This document shows, piece by piece, positions 54,886-63,877 of a DNA stretch of 64,000 nucleotides. The stretch is taken from the NCBI RefSeq assembly GCF_030068605.1, contig NZ_JASJOU010000018.1:124001-188000 (forward strand). Direction: 5' to 3'. The position numbers and the translations under genes were made by a program. Within the stretch, counting starts at the first letter, position 1; the number at the start of each line of letters is the position of its first letter. The DNA comes from Xanthocytophaga agilis. Lineage in GTDB: Bacteria > Bacteroidota > Bacteroidia > Cytophagales > 172606-1. The notes beneath the pieces were generated by a model. It saw only the letters and a list, made by a program, of their open reading frames with translations, was not told the DNA's origin and did not search any database.

Positions 54886-57756
54886 TTGTCTATGCGAGCA
54901 GACGCGATTTCTTCTGATAACGACTCAGACTTACCCCGTTTAAAACAAGCGGAACAGATACTTAATAAAATTCCCGTTGCCTGTTATGAGCTTGACCATA
55001 ACAGCTGTTTTGCTTATATAAATCGCCACGCAGAGGTCCTCTTTGCCCGTTCAAAGGATACACTGATAGGTAAAAGTATATGGAAGGAGTTTCCTGAAAC
55101 TAGGCAAGCTCAGTGTTATACTGCTATCACTAGAGCTATTCAGCAGCAGGAACCCTCTACCTTTGAATATGTTTCATCTATTACCAATAGCTGGATACGT
55201 TTGTCTGCCATACCCAATCAATCGGGAGTAATTGTTCTTGCCACAGAAATTGAAGAAACCAAACTCATACAATTACAACTCAAAGAAGAACAACGCCGCC
55301 TTAAGTCTGCTCAGCAAATCGGACAGATGGGGTATTTTGAGCGATATCTGGTTAGGGAAGAATTATATTGGAGTGATGAACTTTATCGCATTCATGGTCT
55401 GGAGCCACAGAGCGAAATCATTACACTGGATAGAGTAATTGCTTTTATACATCCTGATGATCAGGAGATGTTTTATGAAACAGTAAAAGACGCTCTACTT
55501 CATAAGAATCCCTTCGAAATCACAAATCGTATTATTCGGGCAGATGGACAGATACGGATTGTAAGCCGACGAATGGAGTTTCTGATAGATTCACAGGGAT
55601 CGGTTAATCGTATGTATGGCATAGTACAGGATATTACAGAACAACAAAAACTAAAAGAGAGACAGAAAGCTAGTGATGCTCTCATGAAACAAGCCGAGCA
55701 GGCTGCAGGATTGGGAAGTTACGAAGGAGAGCTGACCACAATGACTTTTCACTTTTCAGATGGGATGTTCCGGTTGCTTGGCTATGAGCCATATGCGTTT
55801 GTTCCTACATTAGACTTTATTGACTCTCTCTCTGATCCGGAAGATGCGATTGAAGTCCGACAAATTATTGACAAGGCTGTAGAAACCAAACAACCTTATC
55901 AGTATCTGCGGCGGGTATACTGGCCTAACGGAGAGATGCATTATATTTTCAGTCGGGGTAAGGTGATTTGTGATGACAAGGGCAACCCTATAAAGATTCT
56001 GGGAATGGCCCAGGATGTGACTGAACAAAAGAAAGCCCAGGCTGAGATTGATGAACAGGCTAACTTTATCCGGCAGATAACAGAAGCCATACCGGGTACG
56101 ATTAGTATTTATGATCTGGAACAAGAACAAATTGTATACATAAACCGGAAACAATATACTCGTTTTGGCTATTCCGATCAGGAATTGAATGAAATGACCA
56201 ACTGGCGCTGGATTGCTAAGATTGTTTATCCGGAAGATCGGCGTTTGCTCTGGCAATTGCTTGAGGAGATGCCGGCCACACTTACAGATGTGGTCCGGAG
56301 GGTAGATTACAGGGTCCAGCACAAAGATGGAACTATTGAGTGGCGCAGAATCCGGGCTAAGGTATTCAAACGAAGTGAATCGGGTGCTCCCTTGCAATAT
56401 ATTAACTTGATACAGAACATCACTGAAGAGAAGCAATCCGAAAGCCAGATTACAGAAAGCCAGGAATTACTAGAGTCTATATTTGATGTTTCCTTATCAG
56501 GTATTTCTGTTTTTAAAACAATACGAAATGAATTGGGAGAGATTATTGACTTTGAATGGAGTTATGCGAATAAAAAAGCGAAAGAATACGCAGGACACAG
56601 AGAACTAACAGGTAAACGGTATGTAGAGGAATATCCTGGGATTAAAGAAGCGGGTATCTTTGATAGATATATCAAGGTTATAGAACAAGATATCTCCGAT
56701 GATTTTGAAGTATATTATACTTATCAGGGTTACGAGTGTTGGTTCAGGTTGGTAGCTGTAAAACTGGGTGATGGACTTGTAACTAGTTCGGAAAACATTA
56801 CAGAACGCAAAAAAGCGGAGCTGGAGCTAATCCAAGTCCGCGAGGCCCAGACTCAACAGATACAGGATAAATACTATTCCCTTTTTAACTCCATTAGTGA
56901 TGGTTTCTGTATCATTGAAATGATCTGGAACGAGGCCGACGAGCCTGTCGACTATCGTTTTCTGGAAGTGAATCCAGCCTTCGAGAATCATACGGGAATC
57001 AAAGATCCGATAGGCAAAACCATGAAAGAACTTGTGCCAGATCACGAGCACTATTGGTTTCAAATTTATGGAGAAGTTGCCAGAACCCGAAAGCCTGTCC
57101 AGTTTGAACAGCAGGCTCAGGCACTTATTGGTGGTTGGTATGAAGTAAATGCCTTTGCTATAGATGGAAGTGATAAAGTAGCTGTGCTGTTTCGGAATAT
57201 CACTCCACGCAAACAAACAGAACAGTTATTGCACAAGAGCCAAGAGAAACAATCCTTCTTACTCCGGCTCACGGACCTGTTACGTACGCTACATGATCCA
57301 AAGGAAATATCCTATCAGGCAGCTCGTCTGGTAGGAGAATATCTGGGAGCCAATCGGGTAGGCTATGCTGAGGACCGTGGTGATAATGCTACGTCTGCTA
57401 TTACATGTAATTACATCCGGGGTGTATCAAGCATTGAGGGGGTCTACCAATACAATGATTACGGAACAGAGTTACTAAAAGCTTTTCACGAAGGTCGTAT
57501 TGTAGTGCGAAATGATATAGCCAATGACCCATATCTGACAGAATCTGAAAAAAGGGCCTACCAGATGGCACAAGTGGGCGCAACTATGGGTATCCCTCTG
57601 TTAAAAGAACAACGTTTTACTGCTGTATTCTTTGTTCATTATCAACAGGCACATTCCTTCTCTCCGGAAGAAGTCTCTCTGTTAGAGGAAGCAGCAAATC
57701 GTATATGGGCTGCTATAGAAATGGCCAAGGCAGAAGAAGCAATTCATAGAAAGTAG
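54886..57756 (+). CDS. Multi-PAS/GAF sensor protein lacking a kinase domain
   Basis: The 956-residue soluble protein has about six PAS domains (near 15-130, 140-255, 265-385, 395-515, 525-640, 655-775) and a C-terminal GAF domain (about 785-945, VRNDIANDPYLTESEKRAYQ, VGATMGIPLLKEQRFTAVFF). It stops right after KAEEAIHRK, where sensor kinases of this type normally continue into another PAS or the kinase core. No HisKA or HATPase sequence is visible before or after the stop. It may be a stand-alone sensing scaffold, or a truncated kinase. PAS 5 and 6 are close to PAS 4 and 2 of the kinase at 2431. Confidence 0.9.
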   Translation: MSMRADAISSDNDSDLPRLKQAEQILNKIPVACYELDHNSCFAYINRHAEVLFARSKDTLIGKSIWKEFPETRQAQCYTAITRAIQQQEPSTFEYVSSITNSWIRLSAIPNQSGVIVLATEIEETKLIQLQLKEEQRRLKSAQQIGQMGYFERYLVREELYWSDELYRIHGLEPQSEIITLDRVIAFIHPDDQEMFYETVKDALLHKNPFEITNRIIRADGQIRIVSRRMEFLIDSQGSVNRMYGIVQDITEQQKLKERQKASDALMKQAEQAAGLGSYEGELTTMTFHFSDGMFRLLGYEPYAFVPTLDFIDSLSDPEDAIEVRQIIDKAVETKQPYQYLRRVYWPNGEMHYIFSRGKVICDDKGNPIKILGMAQDVTEQKKAQAEIDEQANFIRQITEAIPGTISIYDLEQEQIVYINRKQYTRFGYSDQELNEMTNWRWIAKIVYPEDRRLLWQLLEEMPATLTDVVRRVDYRVQHKDGTIEWRRIRAKVFKRSESGAPLQYINLIQNITEEKQSESQITESQELLESIFDVSLSGISVFKTIRNELGEIIDFEWSYANKKAKEYAGHRELTGKRYVEEYPGIKEAGIFDRYIKVIEQDISDDFEVYYTYQGYECWFRLVAVKLGDGLVTSSENITERKKAELELIQVREAQTQQIQDKYYSLFNSISDGFCIIEMIWNEADEPVDYRFLEVNPAFENHTGIKDPIGKTMKELVPDHEHYWFQIYGEVARTRKPVQFEQQAQALIGGWYEVNAFAIDGSDKVAVLFRNITPRKQTEQLLHKSQEKQSFLLRLTDLLRTLHDPKEISYQAARLVGEYLGANRVGYAEDRGDNATSAITCNYIRGVSSIEGVYQYNDYGTELLKAFHEGRIVVRNDIANDPYLTESEKRAYQMAQVGATMGIPLLKEQRFTAVFFVHYQQAHSFSPEEVSLLEEAANRIWAAIEMAKAEEAIHRK

Positions 57757-57951
57757 ATAGAAGGTTTCATACCTTGAATAGTTATCTCAAAGGTAAATAA
57801 GAATTGGTATTTGTTCTTATGTTGTAACTATCACCGAACAAAGAGAAGCTGGCACAAGCCTGTAAGTAGATGAAAAGCAGGTATCATTTTTTATAACTAT
57901 AGGTTATCCATTTACAAATAATTTTTCGGATAATTTAAAACACCTTTAGTT

Positions 57952-58449
57952 ATGACTAAGTTAAAAAGTTTAGAAGACCTGTTTGAACATGAAGTAAAAG
58001 ACCTGTACAGTGCTGAAAAACAACTTCTGGAAGCACTTCCTAAAATGGCAGAAACAGCCTCTGATTCACGTTTGAAAAAGGTATTCGAAAATCACCTGAA
58101 AGAAACACAGATACAAAAAGAGCGACTGGAAAAAGTATTCGAAATCTGTGGTCTGTCTGCCGGACGTAAAAAATGTGAAGCCATGGAAGGACTGATCGAA
58201 GAAGGTCAGAGCATGATTGACGAAAAAGCAACTGCTGAAGTAAAAGATGCAGGTTTGATTGCTTCTGCTCAGCGCATCGAACACTACGAAATTTCAGGCT
58301 ATGGTACAGCCCGCCACTTTGCTGAAAGATTAGGAAAAACTGAAGCCGTTAAACTGCTGGAAGAAACCTTGAAAGAAGAACAGAAAGCAGATACTCTACT
58401 CAATGATCTGGCGAAAAGCTATATCAATGAGAAAGCAATGAGTCAATAA
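57952..58449 (+). CDS. DUF892 ferritin-like protein (YciF type)
   Basis: The 165-residue protein is a four-helix ferritin-like DUF892 protein: SLEDLFEHEVKDLYSAEKQL, LKKVFENHLKETQIQKERLE, then AQRIEHYEISGYGTARHFAE and LLEETLKEEQKADTLL. The repeated Glu and His pairs are the expected di-iron ligands. YciE/YciF proteins are induced by osmotic and oxidative stress, but their substrate is unknown. The gene ends at a very strong terminator. Confidence 0.95.
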   Translation: MTKLKSLEDLFEHEVKDLYSAEKQLLEALPKMAETASDSRLKKVFENHLKETQIQKERLEKVFEICGLSAGRKKCEAMEGLIEEGQSMIDEKATAEVKDAGLIASAQRIEHYEISGYGTARHFAERLGKTEAVKLLEETLKEEQKADTLLNDLAKSYINEKAMSQ

Positions 58450-58496
58450 GTAATGGCTAATGCTACAAATCTTATCCTAATAAGGTGAGGTGGCTT

Positions 58497-58545
58497 CGCT
58501 GCAAGAAAGAAAGTCTATTTATGATCGACTTTCTTTCTTGCAGCG
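58497..58545. terminator. Perfect 19-bp terminator hairpin
   Basis: Arms 58497-58515 and 58527-58545 (starting CGCTGCAAGAAAG) are perfect inverted copies around an 11-nt loop, followed on the plus strand by ATTATTTTTC. It ends the DUF892 transcript and may also serve the convergent Crp-type gene. Confidence 0.9.
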
Positions 58546-58567
58546 ATTATTTTTCACCAATCTTAAA

Positions 58568-59140
58568 CTAAAATGCTATAGTTTTTCGTATCCTGCTCAA
58601 TGACTGAGGAGTTATGTTAAGATAGGAGGCAATGTACTGCTGTGGAACGTATAGAGCCAGATCAGGGTATCTTCTTATAAATTCTCTATATTTGTCAGTA
58701 GCAGTCCCAAAGTTTAGGAAATCAGTGTCTTTTAACTTAGTAAGTAACAGCGCCTCAGATAGGACTTTAGTAAGTATAAATAGCTGCGGAATGGTTTCTG
58801 TTAACTTTTCCCAGTCCTTGTGGCGTATACAATTTATCCGGCTTTTGACTACTGCCTGTAACGGATAGGTGCTTGGCTTACGGCTATAGTAGCTTTCCAG
58901 GTCAACGATAAATTGATTTTCTCTGAAAAAATACCTTGTCACTTCTTCACCACCCTCGCTGAGTAAATAAGTCCTTACAACTCCACTGCAGATAAAACCT
59001 ATTTCATTGCATACATTTCCAATAGTTAGAAAATACTCACCAGATTCTAACTCCCTTTCTTCAAAATAAGAAAGTATAGTCGCGATATCACTATTCGTAA
59101 GAATACCTCCAAAGCTAAGTACAGCTTTTAATTTTTCCAT
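58568..59140 (-). CDS. Crp/Fnr-family transcriptional regulator
   Basis: The start is the ATG at 59140 (MEKLKAVLSFGGIL). The 190-residue protein has a cyclic-nucleotide-binding-like beta roll (about 20-115, ELESGEYFLTIGNVCNEIGF, YLLSEGGEEVTRYFF) and a C-terminal helix-turn-helix (VPQQYIASYLNITPQSLSRI). It lacks the cysteines of FNR. It starts 4 bp after the stop of the epimerase gene, so they form an operon in which the regulator may control it. Confidence 0.92.
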   Translation of the reverse strand: MEKLKAVLSFGGILTNSDIATILSYFEERELESGEYFLTIGNVCNEIGFICSGVVRTYLLSEGGEEVTRYFFRENQFIVDLESYYSRKPSTYPLQAVVKSRINCIRHKDWEKLTETIPQLFILTKVLSEALLLTKLKDTDFLNFGTATDKYREFIRRYPDLALYVPQQYIASYLNITPQSLSRIRKTIAF

Positions 59141-59144
59141 CTGC

Positions 59145-60173
59145 CTACTTAACAAGACCTAGTTGAAAAACACTTTCAGCACAAGATAGGACAGATTCTT
59201 CAGGTTTGACAGGCTTCCATCCTAAATCTTTGATAGCCTTTGAATTATCCATTTTCCGTTCAGTATCCAGATCAAGCATAACTGGTTTTATAGTGGCATC
59301 AAAAAGTGAAAGCATACGCACCAAAAAATTGGGTAGTTTTCGGGAAGGCAATTTCTTTGCCGGATAAGCCTTTTGCAACACTTTATTTATTTCGCTGTAG
59401 GTAAGATAACCGGCAGAACCAATATAACGCTGATTAGCAGCTTGTGGTTTTTCCATAGCCAGAATTAATAGAGCAGCAATGGATCGTACATCTACTACCT
59501 CCCAACCAATTTGAGGTATGGCAGGCAAGCTACCATCCAATGCCTTAACAACTACATTAATGGAGGCACTAAAATCTTCTGCAAGCAATGGGCCAAGAAT
59601 AAGGCCCGGACATACCACTGTCAACTCCAAACCTGATTTTTCATGTTGCATAAAGTCCCAGGCTGCTTTTTCAGCTATAGTCTTACTTTTAAAATACGGT
59701 GTCAGATCATCTTTCCGGTTCAAATCAGTCCAGTTAGTCTCATCAAATCTTCCTTTCCGTCGTTCTATAGGCTGACCGTATGTAATAGCAGCAGATGAGC
59801 TTGTTATCACTACCCTCTTCACATTGTTGCTAACAGCAGCTGATAATATGTGTATGTTTCCCAGCTTTGCGGGTACAATTAATTCGTTTTCATCTTTGGG
59901 CATTACTTTCGGAAAGGGAGAAGCGATATGTTGCACATAATCAACATCTGCCATTATCTGTCTCCATATATTTGGATCTTGGATATCCGCTTCTACAAAA
60001 CGCAGATTGTCGGTTCTGGTATGTTTTGAAATGGCCCGCTTGATAGCCTCTGCCTTTTTCATATCTCTCAATGTACCAAGTACCTGATATCCTTTTTCAA
60101 GGAGTTGAATAGCGGTATGTGACCCCACAAAACCTGTGATTCCTGTCAGTAAAACTTTGCTGTTAGTTGTCAT
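59145..60173 (-). CDS. NAD(P)-dependent epimerase/reductase (extended SDR)
   Basis: The start is the ATG at 60173 (MTTNSKVLLTGITGF). The 342-residue protein has the NAD(P)-binding motif LTGITGFVGSHTAIQLLEKG and the catalytic Tyr and Lys in TPYFKSKTIAEKAAW. Family sequence includes HIASPFPKVMPKDENELIVP and ELTVVCPGLILGPLL. It resembles dihydroflavonol-4-reductase-like enzymes that reduce ketones or aldehydes. The substrate is unknown. It is co-transcribed with the Crp-type gene. Confidence 0.93.
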   Translation of the reverse strand: MTTNSKVLLTGITGFVGSHTAIQLLEKGYQVLGTLRDMKKAEAIKRAISKHTRTDNLRFVEADIQDPNIWRQIMADVDYVQHIASPFPKVMPKDENELIVPAKLGNIHILSAAVSNNVKRVVITSSSAAITYGQPIERRKGRFDETNWTDLNRKDDLTPYFKSKTIAEKAAWDFMQHEKSGLELTVVCPGLILGPLLAEDFSASINVVVKALDGSLPAIPQIGWEVVDVRSIAALLILAMEKPQAANQRYIGSAGYLTYSEINKVLQKAYPAKKLPSRKLPNFLVRMLSLFDATIKPVMLDLDTERKMDNSKAIKDLGWKPVKPEESVLSCAESVFQLGLVK

Positions 60174-60352
60174 GCTATAGAGTATTTGTTTCAAGAGCAA
60201 ATATGTCAATAGCAATCCAAGCATGAATTAACAAATGGTAAGAAATACAACCATTTGCAATTTAGATTACCTGAGACTTTTAAGGCATTCCATATCGTAT
60301 TGGTTTTAGAAATGCTAAGCGAAACGGATTTAACAAATCTGTTTCAAACATG

Positions 60353-60470
60353 ACTATCGAAGACTGAGCAATTGGGCAACTATTCAGCAAGGCAAGCGAA
60401 CAGAAACCGAATCACTTTACAAAATGACTGGAAGTATGTTTACTTTTGAGAGTGATCGGTACTCCGGTCA
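60353..60470 (+). repeat. Short second copy of the 28-bp-period palindrome array
   Basis: Units start at 60353, 60397, 60425 and 60453; the last three are exactly 28 bp apart. The clearest is TGATCGGTACTCCGGTCA. Between the first two lies GGGCAACTATTCAGCAAGGC, nearly identical to the core of the 38.3-kb array (GGGCAACTATTTAGCAAGGC) but with 23 bp fewer around it. It lies in the 694-bp gap 60174-60867. Confidence 0.8.
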
Positions 60471-60646
60471 AATAATCCTATGTCTAGGAATAGACGAGGT
60501 TTTCAGAATACGTTGCTGTAATTTTACAGCTTTGAGTGTAAGTATAGGCTTATACCAATGGCTGTCTATTTTGTAGTCCGTTCTTCTACAATTCCACAAA
60601 AATTTCCTCACTCTACACAATTTCATATATTCTACTCCTATCAGTA

Positions 60647-60676
60647 TAAATACCTGTTTTTAAAATTGAGTATTTA
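60647..60676 (+). repeat. 30-bp near-palindrome, copy 8 of 9
   Basis: TAAATAC, CTG, TTTTTAAAAT, TGA, GTATTTA; right flank ACGTAA. It is 192 bp upstream of the RES-domain gene. Its interior is nearly identical to copy 9. Confidence 0.83.
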
Positions 60677-60867
60677 ACGTAATCGAAAACTAATGGACAG
60701 AAAGAATATGCTTTGAGAATTAGTTTTTATCTGTTTGTGATATTTCAACTTGCCCGAGTTTTTTTTGGAAACAGGTCCATTGAAAGACTTAACCTGCCTA
60801 TAACATATATAGCTGATTATTATTTCCATCTTGCCCAGATACTGTATCATTTTTTACTATTTCTGCT

Positions 60868-62175
60868 ATGCATGTATACGATTTTATCACCGATGAATTT
60901 CATTATCAACTCAAACAAAAAGCCCGAAAAGGAAATGATCGGTTTGAGCATGTTATAAAAGAATACAAGACACAATTTTTTCAACATTTGCGACAATGTA
61001 AACCTGACTCTCCTACTCGTTATCTGCCCAGCTCTCTGCGGAAAAACAAATCTGTGAATGAGTGGCTTACACTGGTGTGTGAAACTATTCAGAAAGAAGA
61101 ATCAGTGGCAAAACAGATTTTTGAGGAAGTAATTGACGGTTATTTTCTATTTCTACGCGGAAAACATTTTCTATCGACTCTCAAATATCAGGACCTTTTG
61201 GAACGATACAATTTGTTGTTTGAAGAAGATATACTGAATCTAAGTCTGTTTTTCCGAGGTACTGACCTAAAAGGTCCAGGTAACAAAAAATTTTATCATA
61301 TACCCTACAACACACGGCATAAAGTAAAGAACCAGCGTTTTAGCTTTTCCGGAATTCCTTTCTTGTATCTGGGAGCCAGTATTGCCGACATCTATTTTGA
61401 GTTTAATCAGGCAGATCTACACACACATGAACCCTATGTAGCAGCCTTTGCTTTCCATCCTATGGATTTGAATCAAATCCATTCCAGACAACCCAAGCTA
61501 TTTAACATTACTAACTTACTTTTTAACGGAGTCAATGAGCAGATTGCCTTTCTTACAGATTCAAACCCCAAACCACCTATGAAACAAAAAAAGACGTTGA
61601 TTACAGATCTGACAGGTTGCTTTCGCAAATTAATCTTATCTCATGTATGTACCTTTCCCAGAAGGGAGAATGGTAGTGCCTTCTGTGAAGAATATGTCAT
61701 TCCCCAGTTATTTACAGAAGCGTTGCGTATGCACCAATACGATGGAATTATATTCTCGTCTACCAGCTTTTCCGAACAAAAGATAACGTATTCTATGCCT
61801 TTTCCCAACTTACGTTTTAAGGACAATCTGGTATGGTTTACTACCTACAAGGAAGATTCCCTTTATGATGAAAACCTTCTTGATATGTTTGAGATCACCG
61901 TAAAAGATATGAAAGGTTTTGGTCTGTCCGATAAGGCGGTTTTGGAGGAAAAAATATGCCATCAGATCCAGGATATTGAACAACAACTATCGGATAGACC
62001 CGACACTATCAGATGTTCGTATCTGAGAAGATCCCTTGCCGACATATCTCAACGCTTGGGACTCTATAAAGATATGAAAATTAATGGTCAGCTTTATTTG
62101 AATACCTATGCTGGCAAGCTCGAACTCATTTACACACAAAATTATCTGGCATTTTTGGAAAATCAACTCTTATAA
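60868..62175 (+). CDS. RES-domain protein with N-terminal extension
   Basis: The 435-residue protein has a helical N-terminal region (1-120), then a RES-like domain. Arg130 in LFFRGTDLKGPG, then RFSFSGIPFLYLGASIADIY leading to Glu178, and a Ser in DGIIFSSTSF (near 298) match the Arg-Glu-Ser set that names the domain. RES domains degrade NAD+ as toxins of type II systems. This protein is larger than classic RES toxins (about 150-230 residues). It has a C-terminal helical tail and no adjacent Xre antitoxin, so it may be a regulated, non-toxin or defence-type member. Confidence 0.75.
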   Translation: MHVYDFITDEFHYQLKQKARKGNDRFEHVIKEYKTQFFQHLRQCKPDSPTRYLPSSLRKNKSVNEWLTLVCETIQKEESVAKQIFEEVIDGYFLFLRGKHFLSTLKYQDLLERYNLLFEEDILNLSLFFRGTDLKGPGNKKFYHIPYNTRHKVKNQRFSFSGIPFLYLGASIADIYFEFNQADLHTHEPYVAAFAFHPMDLNQIHSRQPKLFNITNLLFNGVNEQIAFLTDSNPKPPMKQKKTLITDLTGCFRKLILSHVCTFPRRENGSAFCEEYVIPQLFTEALRMHQYDGIIFSSTSFSEQKITYSMPFPNLRFKDNLVWFTTYKEDSLYDENLLDMFEITVKDMKGFGLSDKAVLEEKICHQIQDIEQQLSDRPDTIRCSYLRRSLADISQRLGLYKDMKINGQLYLNTYAGKLELIYTQNYLAFLENQLL

Positions 62176-62333
62176 AACAACAATTCTATCTATATGAATT
62201 GCCGCTCTTTCGCTACATTCTCTTCTTTTATACCAAATTTTATACACCACAACCTTCTTCTGTAGATAAACCTCCCATCTGTTCCCCATCTTTATACATC
62301 CCAGGTCTGGAATTAATACGTAACTTACTGATA

Positions 62334-62363
62334 GAAATACGTGTTTTTAAAATTGAGTATTTA
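62334..62363 (+). repeat. 30-bp near-palindrome, copy 9 of 9
   Basis: GAAATAC, GTG, TTTTTAAAAT, TGA, GTATTTA; right flank GCACAT. It lies between the RES gene and the dehydrogenase, 333 bp upstream of the latter. A small GGGAGT/ACTCCC hairpin follows at 62392-62407. Nothing else is seen in 62176-62695. Confidence 0.82.
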
Positions 62364-62695
62364 GCACATATCATCCCTACATAGAAAACTTGGGAGTATA
62401 GACTCCCTTTCGTCTATAACGAGAGCCCATATGACCTAGCTCATCCTATACAGGCTTTATCTACCTGTAGAAGTAATTATTTAACCTAACTAAAATAGAA
62501 TACAAGCTATTTTCCGATTTGTTAAAGCCTTTCTAATTGAGGCAAAAGAGAATTTCTCAAAAAATAATCTAAGAAAGGTACATTTTTTATCGCCTTTATG
62601 CGACAGTTAAAGCAGCCTAAAAGCTTATAACCAATTCGTTTACAGGCTGTGATACTATAGTTTACTCAATTATACACCTCAACTAGTCACTTCCT

Positions 62696-63853
62696 ATGAT
62701 TGCTATGAATTTTCGGGGCCCTTTTCGGGTCCGTGCTGACCGCAACAAACCTGATCCCGTCATTGAGCATCCTGAAGATGCAATCGTTCGGGTTACCCGG
62801 TCGTGTATATGCGGTTCTGATCTGCATTTATACCATGGTCTTGTGCCGGATACCCGCGTAGGGACAACCTTTGGCCATGAATTTACAGGAGAAGTCGTCG
62901 AAGTCGGTTCCTCCGTCAAAAACCTGAAGGTCGGAGATCATGTACTGGTACCCTTTAATATTGCCTGTGGCGTATGTCCATTCTGTAAACAGGAATTATA
63001 TGGGAACTGCCATGAGTCCAATCCGGAAGCTACTGCAGTAGGTGGTATTTTTGGGTATTCGCATACAGCTGGTGGCTTTGATGGCGGGCAGGCAGAATAT
63101 GTACGTGTTCCATTTGCAGATGTAGGTCCAATGGTAATTCCTCCGGATCTGGACCTGGATGATGCCGTCCTGCTCACAGATGTAGTTCCAACTGGTTATC
63201 AGGCCGCAGAAATGGGAGGCATTAAGGAGGGAGATACAGTGGTAGTCTTTGGAGCCGGACCTGTCGGTATTATGGCAGCAAAATGTGCCTGGCTTTTTGG
63301 AGCAGGTCGGGTGATTATCATTGACCAGCTGGATTATCGGTTGGAATTTGCCCAAAGATTTGCTCAATGCGAAGCCTATAACTTCCGTTCATTATCTGAC
63401 CCAGTACTGTTTTTGAAAAAGACAACGGATTATTTTGGTGCAGATGTATGTATTGATGCCGTAGGTTGTGAAGCAGCAGGTAGTACACTCCAAACCATCA
63501 CAGGTAGAAAAACATTGCTCCAGGCAGGTTCTGCTACAGCTCTGCACTGGGCCATTAATTCTGTCAAAAAAGGTGGTATTGTGTCCATTGTGGGTGTATA
63601 TGGTCCTACAGGTAATCTGATTCCGATTGGCAATGTGGTTAACAAAGGTATTACCATCCGGGCCAATCAGGCCTCTGTGAAACGGCTGTTACCAAAACTG
63701 ATCGAACACATACGTGCCGGACGACTCAATCCCAAAGAAATCATCACCCATCGTGTACCGTTGGAAGAAGTATCAGATGCGTATCATATTTTTTCCCGAA
63801 AGCTTGATAACTGTATCAAGACAATACTTATACCTCCTTCTGCAAGAGCCTAA
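62696..63853 (+). CDS. Zinc-dependent alcohol/formaldehyde dehydrogenase (MDR family)
   Basis: This is a 385-residue medium-chain dehydrogenase. Catalytic zinc ligands are Cys in SCICGSDLHLYHG and His in FGHEFTGE; structural zinc Cys are in CGVCPFCKQELYGNC. The NAD-binding motif is VVFGAGPVGIMAAK, and the loop LLTDVVPTGYQAAEMGG is typical of glutathione-independent formaldehyde dehydrogenase-like enzymes. ATG codons at 62696 and 62705 are both possible starts. It oxidises alcohols or aldehydes with NAD. The next gene begins 25 bp downstream, so they are likely co-transcribed. Confidence 0.95.
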   Translation: MIAMNFRGPFRVRADRNKPDPVIEHPEDAIVRVTRSCICGSDLHLYHGLVPDTRVGTTFGHEFTGEVVEVGSSVKNLKVGDHVLVPFNIACGVCPFCKQELYGNCHESNPEATAVGGIFGYSHTAGGFDGGQAEYVRVPFADVGPMVIPPDLDLDDAVLLTDVVPTGYQAAEMGGIKEGDTVVVFGAGPVGIMAAKCAWLFGAGRVIIIDQLDYRLEFAQRFAQCEAYNFRSLSDPVLFLKKTTDYFGADVCIDAVGCEAAGSTLQTITGRKTLLQAGSATALHWAINSVKKGGIVSIVGVYGPTGNLIPIGNVVNKGITIRANQASVKRLLPKLIEHIRAGRLNPKEIITHRVPLEEVSDAYHIFSRKLDNCIKTILIPPSARA

Positions 63854-63877
63854 CACTAACCATAAATCTGAGCTATC

